NCBI RefSeq assembly: GCF_049243985.1
Contig: NC_135369.1
Coordinates: forward strand, 26,272,765-26,336,764
Reading direction: 5' to 3'
Source: Paroedura picta
Lineage: Eukaryota; Chordata; Lepidosauria; Squamata; Gekkonidae
DNA length: 64,000 nucleotides
Positions 15,001 to 24,000 of this stretch are shown here, piece by piece. How positions within the stretch are numbered: the first letter of the stretch is position 1; each line of letters starts with the position of its first letter. The translations under genes were made by a program, and so were the position numbers. The notes under the pieces were generated by a model. It made no database searches. It worked only from the letters and a program-made list of their open reading frames with translations, and was not told the DNA's origin.

Positions 15001-18000
15001 AATTTCACTCTTTGTCAGTGCTGTTCCTTTTGTACATAATGTGTCTTAATTCTCTTCAGTTATTTCATATAAACAGTCCTTGTGGGCTAAAAGTTTAATG
15101 GAGGTTTCTTAACCGCTCTTGGGCACAGGGGGTATATGAAATACAAAGCTAATACCAAACATAAATACATAATAAATCATTTTTGAAATAATAATAAAAG
15201 AGAGTTGAATAGCCAGCTGGTTGAAGGCTTCTTTTCTCTGGACTTTTAATTCGAATAGCCCTCTTTATCACGTTAAGGACCCAATACTTGGCAGATGGAA
15301 TTGCCTCCTCTAGAAGAAAAAGAAGATGTACAACTAGGAGAGAGGGAAATACACTCCAGCAGATCCACTGCCCTTAAATATGTGATGCATAGTAAAGAAG
15401 GTTCTGCTAACAGACATTGAAGACCTCTGAACTCAGTTCTTGTTCTAGGTCCCAAGCAATCCTCCTTCCCCCAAGTGTGGCATTTGAGGAGCAGAGACTG
15501 GTTGATCAGCTGAGTTTGGAAATCCTTGCCACAGAGCTGTGTGACCTTTTCCCACATGATAACTTGAAAGGAAGGAATCAAGTGTTACAGCTTTCATGAA
15601 AATATAGTCCTGGACTTTGCTTCATAGAACGTTGTGCCCTTTCACATTTCACTTCTCTCCAGAGGTAACACATATTTAACTTATGGAATTTACTACTGTA
15701 AGGCAAAATAAGCACACTGTTTTTTTCCATACAAGAGCCGGTGTATTGACAGTTGTTAGCCATTATACCCAAGGATGGAACCACCATGTTTAGAAGCGGT
15801 ATAGCTCAGAGCACCCAAAGTGGCAGACAAAGAACAAGCAAAAGCTTCACAGCGGTGTCCTGTTAGACTATTTTAGCTGATCCAGCATGGCAACACTTGT
15901 ATTTCTGAAAGGCAGTACCAAGGCATACCTCCTGGGGACTAGATGTGGCATTTCTGCAAACCTAGATGGGCTTTCTCAGAGATGTTTTGGGGCTCAATGG
16001 CAAAAGGACAAGTCCATAATGTACCCTATCCCCTCCCCCTACCATACATAAGAACAGCATACTCCCATAGCCCCACAAATACCTGCATATCTAGGTAGAT
16101 GTACAATCAAATGGTTTTATACCAGTTTGCCATCCATGACACCCTGAAAGAATTCTGGGAAATTTATTTGGCACTGTGCCAAGAGTTCTTTGGACCATCT
16201 CTAGCCCACCCAGTAGTTTATACCCCCACTCCTGTTAGATTGTTAGCCAACATAAGCGAACACTATGGATAATATAAGGCAATTAATGTTTCTCCCAGAT
16301 TACTCATCCAGCTTGCCCATGACAGAAGTGTTCAGGGGAGAGAGAAGAAATTTCTGAACTCGCCTACCTCAAATGCCAAAGAGAATCCAGGAAGGATTTC
16401 CAAGAACTAAAATGATACAATCCATTTTACTAGAGAGGATCCACAGGTAGCCACAGCAGAAGAGGCACAAGAGGGAACATAAACCAGAGCAGCTGACAGC
16501 ACCACACAACAAAAACACTTTGCTTGCTTAAAGGACTCCCAAGTTGAGACTGATGACATCCCAAGCTGCTCTGGCAACTGTATTTGCTTGGGAAGAAGCC
16601 CAACAACTCTAGCCACCCATCCCCTACTACCCCACTGGCTGACACTCAGCCCTGCCAGAGCTGTACACAGAATGACAAAAGCACAAGACTGGCATGGAGA
16701 CTGCCAAGAACAAAGAGCACTCCCTTGAGAGCCCAGAATGCCAGCCCCATGCCCCAGATCTCCAGGGAGCTGCTGCCTGGAGGACAGAGATCAAAAGATG
16801 GCAGCACAGGGTCAGAGATGAATAGCAGCAGAGTTCCCTGTCTCTATTCCAAGAGGGCAAAAGCACAGGGCAAAGCGGCTCAGCATTCTGATCACCTCCT
16901 GGCTTTTCCTATGGAGTAGAAAGCAGAAGGGATATTGGGGCAGCCTGCAATAGGAGCAGCTCAGGGCAGAGTGTCCTCAGGCAGCAGAGGTTTCCAGGAG
17001 GTTTCCAGAGGTCAGCACCATTTGCTATAAACAGAGGCCCCAGTCAGGTTACAGAATCCTACAGGCAGCAGATGAGTTCCCCGTTAGTCCTTCCCCTTGG
17101 TCTCATCTTGCCCAGGGCTGGTGTATGAACCAGTTCCAAGAGCAGGGCAAACAGCAAGCCAAACTTTCTAACCCAGCAGCAAAATGGAAGTATCAAGTGC
17201 CGTTTCCTCTCAAAATGTCTCCTCACGGACAGTGACCACCCCATCCCCAGTACAGTCTTACCTGACCCGATCTTGATCAGCCCATTGTGCTGGATAAAGA
17301 TGGTGTCGCAAGTCAAGTTTCCATGAATAATTGGGGGGTCACAGGAGTGGAGGTAACTGGAAAGGAAACACAAGGGAAAAACAGACCTGGCTGAGTTCCA
17401 GCGGGTCATGCTAGATACACCAAACTAGGAGCCGGTTTCATATGGCACCCAAGCAGCCTCAAAGGAGGAGGAACTGGCTATCCTTGGCCAATATGCATGC
17501 TCACAAACCAAAAGGTAACAGCTGATGGGAAGGGTGCAAAACCAAAGCCTTCAACACCGCAGGGGGGAGAGTGGGATAGCAAACGAGTCACACTATAAAC
17601 CCTACAGAACCAGGAATAGAGTTCTGTCATAATCCCCATCTCTGTGATGCTTTCGAAGGGAAGACCTAAGGCAGACCAAATCCCTCTGAGTCTTCCAAGA
17701 CCAAGTTCACAGGACTAGCAAGACTCCGCCACACAGCATCGTCCTCAACCTGTGAAAATCCCTGTGTCTCAGAGGATAGGCTTAAATTTCTCCAAGATCT
17801 GTTTTTTGAACATTTCCTACTCTCTGGAAACCCTCCCCATGCTAGCCCATGCAGATAGCAAATTCTAGCCATTCCACTAATTGCTTGGACAGATGGGTGT
17901 GTTTGTGTTTATCTAGGCACCCACAGTTATTTCCCACTATTCTTAATTTCTATACTGCCCCTCTCTATATGGGCTCAAGGCAGTTCACAACAACTAAAAC

Positions 18001-21000
18001 CACATCCAACAAAACATATAATAATAAAAATACGATAAGATGCATTACTAAAATACAGTTTAAAACCTCATCCCCGCCCCCCTTACTCCCTCCACTGGCT
18101 ACCCCATACTGAAGATGACATCAGATAAATAGGCAAGTAAACAAGTAGATGGAAGCTCAAAAATGAGACGGAGGGTGATGCCTGCACCCAAAAGCTCCTC
18201 TCATATACATACCTGAGAGCAGAAAGGATTTGGGTACACCAACGCTTCCAAGCCTGCAACACAGATCAATTATGTTCAGCACCAAGAAGCATTATGCTAT
18301 GTCCACTATGGCCCTCTCACAGAAGCCCAGACAAGTTCTCCCCTTATTTCCTGTCCTCAAATAGTTCTAAGCTTTCAAACCTTAGCTGCTTCTCCTTATC
18401 CCTATCCTAGGATCAATCGAAGAGATATGCTAGCCATCTGCTGACCATCACCCCTTCAGATCACCAAGGGATCTGTGGCTACTAGTGGGCAGAAGAGAAA
18501 TAGCTGCATAGTACTCCTATCCAAAGGTTAACAACAGCCCTGGAATGGAGGACAAAGCAAGCATGCATGATTTCCTGGTTATCAGAAAAGGAACAAGGGG
18601 TCACCTTTTCGTTCATAGTTTTATGGTTCTTTTTTGTCTTCTTCAGAAACTGCTTTAAGCTACCAGAGGACATGTACTCTGTGATGAAGATCACCTGGCA
18701 AAGGAAGAGAGGAAGGGGAGGTTACCACTCGCTGCTTCTTCAAAAGCCCATAAGAACATGGAACAACTGATATTCTGGGAGGATAGGAAGGCTTCACTCT
18801 ACTTACCCTGGCCTTGTTCTCCTTCACATCAGCCCAGTACTTGTGAAATTTCACAATATTCAGATGCTCCAGCTGGATTAGATTGTCAAAGACAGCTTTG
18901 ACCTTCTCCTGTAGCAACAAGCAAAGCAGAGTCACCACTCCAAAAACGGACCTGCAGCAAGGCTGCAGCACAACATCGTCAGGCATGCAGTTCGCCCTCC
19001 CCACTGTGAATGCAGTCAAGCCTGTCCACTTTCCCTGGCAATCTGCACAGATGTCCCACTGCCCAGTGAGCTTAGTCACAAGTTGTGGCTCCTAGAGGAG
19101 TACAAGCATTACATACCTCCTGAAGCTTAAAATTCTTTCGCTCCGAGAACTGAACCTCGTTCCACACAACTTCCACACCTTCTTCGGTATCCATTGCCAG
19201 GTAGGCACTGTCAATTCCAGGAACATTGCGCTGATTTACCTGGTGCAAAAGATGAGCACATGAGATAGTGGAGACTCAAACAGCAAACAGAAGGCTAGAG
19301 TTAAGGCCTGCCTCTACACATAGTACAGTCAAATGGCTGCTGAAATTGGCAAAAGATCAGACAAACTAGATCTAAAGGAATCTTCCCAGTATTCAGGCAA
19401 TGCTACCCTTCATCAAGAATCAGCTCAGCATGAAAGACTCAAAGAACAGTGAGGGTACAGCCAGTGCAGGAAGGAGCAGCAGAATGCTTGCAGATTGGCT
19501 GAAGCAGGTTCCATGGTGGCTAAAAAGCTGGAGAAGGGGTTCGACCAGCTGGGCAATGTCACTCCTGTGACCCTTTTTAACAAACTACAAGGCAGCAACT
19601 GACAAGCAAAAGTGGAAATGAGAAGAAGAGGATACTTTGGAATTGGGCTCTTAGGCCAAAATAAGGAATGGGAAACAATCCTGCATTATTACCCAAGCAG
19701 AGAGGCTGCTGTTTGTGGTGGGACTGAGCTTGGGAGTCTTCTCTCTTTCCTCCTCCAAAGGGATCACAGCAAGGATACTTTTTCAGTCTTAAAGGAGAGG
19801 TCTCTATTAACAAGTGGATTTGTAAAGTTGCCCCTCACGCCAGCCAAACCCTGCTAGTGTCAAAGCCTCCAACATGACAGAGGGCAAGAAGTAAGCTCGG
19901 TTATGCATGGACTACAGGTAGAATCAAATAAGCAACTGCAGGTTTCTTGGTCTTTTGATTTCAAGCCTACAGGATTCTATAGCCGAGAGGGGAAGATGAA
20001 GACGCGTTGATCTCTTACTGGATGTGCTACTTCCAAGCAGCCTACAGTGAAGTGGCTGGAGGCTCTCCCCAGTTCCAGCTATTGGCCTTGTTCTAACCAT
20101 TTCACACATGGCATATGGCACATTTCCTGCATTTTTTTCTGTTCCAGAAGTCCCTTCCAACCTCCAGAAAGATCACTCCCAGGGCCATAAGACTCGCAGA
20201 GGAACAGGTGTGTGAGCTGGAGGACATAGGTGGGGAAGGATATAGGGATGAACTGGTCCTCCTTCCTCCTCTGCAAGAGCAGCTCTACCAAGGAAAGGGA
20301 TCAGTTTCATCTTTTGTCCTTCCCTTGTTCTTCCTCTGTGCTGCGAGGAAGGAAAGGAACACAGGAAAACTGTGAGCATGCTATTCACAGCTGGTTGGAT
20401 ACAATCCAGCGTGTGCAAACATGAAACCCCCTTCCCAATTAGTGCTGCCTTAGATGATCATGTGATTAGTGAAGTCAATAGTGGAACCCAGGTGTGGACT
20501 TTAAAAGACAATGATGCCAAAGTCTGAAAACTTCTGGCCTCTCATTGTGTGGGATATTTTAACTTGCTGCTATCGTAACTCTCAGAACACAATGTACCCC
20601 AGCTCTAGCAACCAAGATCTGGCAAAGGAATATTTAATCAATTCATTCACCTTCAGTTACTTACTTTTAAAATGTTAAAAGTAACAGAGCACAGTTAAGC
20701 TTTTAATTCTGAGGGATATTTAAGAGGGATCAGCAGCCCCCATCTAAGCTGGAATTAAAAGAAATAAGCAGGAAGCTGGAGGTCCAAAAGGGAAATATTT
20801 CACAACTGAACTGCACACAGGTGCCAACTAAGACTCTGTGAAAGAAAAGGGAAGCGAGGAGGAGGGGGAGAGGTTGAACCCAGCAGGAAAGAAAACAATG
20901 CCTGGGAGATCAAATGGTCACTGAAGCTTTACCTGGACTCAAGAAGCAGACATCTGAGAAAGGCTTCACATTAGGTGTAACCCAAGAAAAGAGGTCATTA

Positions 21001-24000
21001 ACAGAAACAATTTTTTTTGGAAGTACAGTGTTCTCCTTTCTCCCTCGGGATAATCTCCCTCATAAACACATGAAGCTGCCTTGTGCTGAATCGAATCCTT
21101 GGTCTATTGAAGTCATTTCTATCTACTCAGGCAGGCAACAGCTCTCTAGGGTCTCAAGGCCTATTACTTGACACTTTTATTTGAAGATGACAGGAACTGA
21201 ACCTGGAGCTTCTGTATACCAAGCAGATGCTCTACCACTAAGCCATGGCCCTTCCCACTCATAATGGTGATTTCTAAAAAGCCTCACCAAAAGGACTGGT
21301 AAAACATTCCAAAATGACAAGCACCAGCAATGAGTGCTTAGGTAATAGAGTAGGCGAGTAAGCAAGCAGACAGTGTACAAATCAAAGGTTTCATTAAGCT
21401 CAGATTAAACTGACCACAAGACCTGCTTTGCCCAATTAGACCCTAAGGCTTCTCTATAGGCAAATGATCTTTGTCTAGCGGCCACCCAGATACTTCTGGT
21501 ACTGAAGAGGTAGGCTGCCTTTAAAGGTGAAGATTCCATACAATCACGGCTGATAGTATATGATTTCATTTTAAATGTGGTGCTCAAGGAGACTTTTACA
21601 GGTACTGTGGGCCACCAAAAAGACAATTAAGTGCTTTTCACAACCCAAAGGAGTCTCAAAGTGCCTTCCCTTCTTCTCCCCACAACAGATCTAGGTAAGG
21701 CTAAGAGAGCTCTGAGAGAAACTGCTCTGTGAGAACAGTTCCAACAGGACTGTAACTAGCCCAAGGTTACCCAACTCTCCCTAAAGCTAAAATGACTAAA
21801 CGGAAAGTATTATACCATGGTCACATTATAAGAAGACAAAGAGTTACTGCAAAAGGCAATAATGCTAGGGAAAGCTGAAAGCAACAGGAAAAGACAAAGA
21901 CCCAACAGGAGATGGATTGGCTCAAACAAGGAAGCCACGGCCCTCAGTTTGCAAGCCCTGGGCAAGGCTGTTAATTAAAGGATAGTTATTAATTCACAGG
22001 GTCCCCATCAGTCAGAAGTGATTTGCTGGCACTTAACAGACATAGTATCAAAAAGTGCTGGCCTCACCACTCGAGATGGGGATCTGCTCTGCAAACTCTA
22101 GAACTCGCCCCCAAAACCTCAATCTGCTATGTATCAGTTGGGGGAAATTAGATTACATTCATGTTATAACTTAGTCTATCGTTTTTAATGATCTTGTCAC
22201 CCACCCTAAGTTGTATTGGAAAGGCGGGCTAGAAATTTTTAAAAATATTTATTGATTGATTGATTGATTATTGATGATATGATCACTCCACATTCTCTCG
22301 ATTTGGCCAGTCTTTTGCAAAGCTACATATACTCGTGATCATTTGTCCACCTTAGGATAGCAATTTCATACACTGAGTGAAAGATTTCCATTGTGGGTCC
22401 TGAATCAGCAACATTCTGATTTCACTGGATGACCAAAAAAGCTGCTACTGGGGAAGAAAAATATTTCATTATCTACTCTAAATTACACTTATTTATTTTA
22501 TTGTTGCATTTCTACTCCACCACTCTCCCGAGACTTGTGGTGGGTTACAGTATATAAAACCCCATAAAACTCCATAAAAGTCCAATAACCATCAAACCCT
22601 CAAAAAAAAAAAAGTTGGCAGCATATATCCTCCCCCTAACCTCGCAGCAGTTTACTCCAAGGTGGAGGTGCACAAGATGTTAGTGCGTAGCCTGAGGAAG
22701 GGCCCTGTTGTTATTAACCCTGGCCTCAACCAAAGACCTGGGGGAAAGACCTCCGTTTTACAGGTCCTGCAGAACTGTGATAGCTCTGTCAAGGCCCCCA
22801 AGCCCTCCCAGGAGCTCATTCCACTAGAACAAAAAAGGCCCTAGCCCGGGTCAAGGCCAGGCATGCTTCCTTAGAGTCAGAGACCGCCAAGCAGATTAGG
22901 ACCTGCAGAGCGAAATGCCCTGGGGGGGGGGGCATAAGGAGATAAGTAGGGCCCAAGCCGTGAATGGCCAGAACCTTGAACTTGCTACTCAGAATTTTAT
23001 GGGCCTCTCTCGTGTATTCCCACATGCTGCTTGCTTTTGTTTTAAAGGTAGATGCTATGATTCTAAGCCATAATGAAACACGTGAATGCCTGAAGCTGCA
23101 TTCTACAAAGCCCTACCAAGGTTGGCGCTGTCTACTTTGACAGGCAGTGACTCTCCAGGGTCTCAGGCAGGGCTCTTTCACATCACTTTCCCCAGATCCT
23201 ATTACTTGGAGATGCTAAGGATTCAACATAGGGCTCTCTGCATGCAAAGCAAATGTTTTCCCACAGCCAATCCCAGTTCTTTGCTTTTTTTGTAGAAGCA
23301 ATGATGAAGTTTCCCCATAAAGCTCACTCTCTTAAATAATCCTTCAGCACTTTCTACCAGCTTCCCTGAGTCAGAGGTCAGACTGATCTATTACATTTTT
23401 ATCCTCCTATCTTCCTCCAAGGAACTTAGGACAGCATACATTGTTCTCTTCTGTATTTTACCCTCAAAACAAACCCATGAGGCAGATTTGGCTGAAAGAG
23501 AGTGACTGACCCAAGGTTGCCTATAGAAAGCTTCAAGGCTGATTGGGGATTTGAACTCAGGTCCCCCTGATACTATCCCCACACTAACTATGGTAAAATA
23601 GCTTTTGATCAAAAATTCTGGATCTTTTTTCCCCCTTTAACTCTAATAATTTGCTCTGCTATGATTGTTCTTTCATTTGTGTGTACCAACCATGTACACA
23701 GAACATGTCTCATCCAAGAGGACTGTGGATAAGAACCAATAAAAGCAAGACCAAGGTACCTATCTATGTGACCCTCCTGGGGCCACAGACCAGAAAGAGG
23801 AAAAAAAACAGTGAGGCCGTTCATTCCTTTCCAGCCACAGTTCACAATCCCTTCTCTTTCCTACCTGTCTGAAGTTCACAGCTCCAGCACTTATTGTTTT
23901 TTTGGCAAGCCTCCACTTCTCCTCCCACTGTCCAGTCACTCAGTGCTGTTTCATTCAACATTCCAACAGAATGACATATTAGGTGATGTGGCCACCTGAA

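Larger units (their letters stand above)
5727..17261. other. NRBP1 large intron (11.5 kb) between exons 6 and 7
   Basis: No conserved coding exon is visible. Recognisable contents are hAT-type elements at 6484-6797 and 8192-8327, an ATT microsatellite at 8986-9032 followed by a LINE tail fragment, a palindromic element at 12609-12746 and a large inverted repeat at 14830-15195. The stretches 9200-12600 and 15200-17260 look like ordinary intron sequence in which I recognise nothing. Confidence 0.6.
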
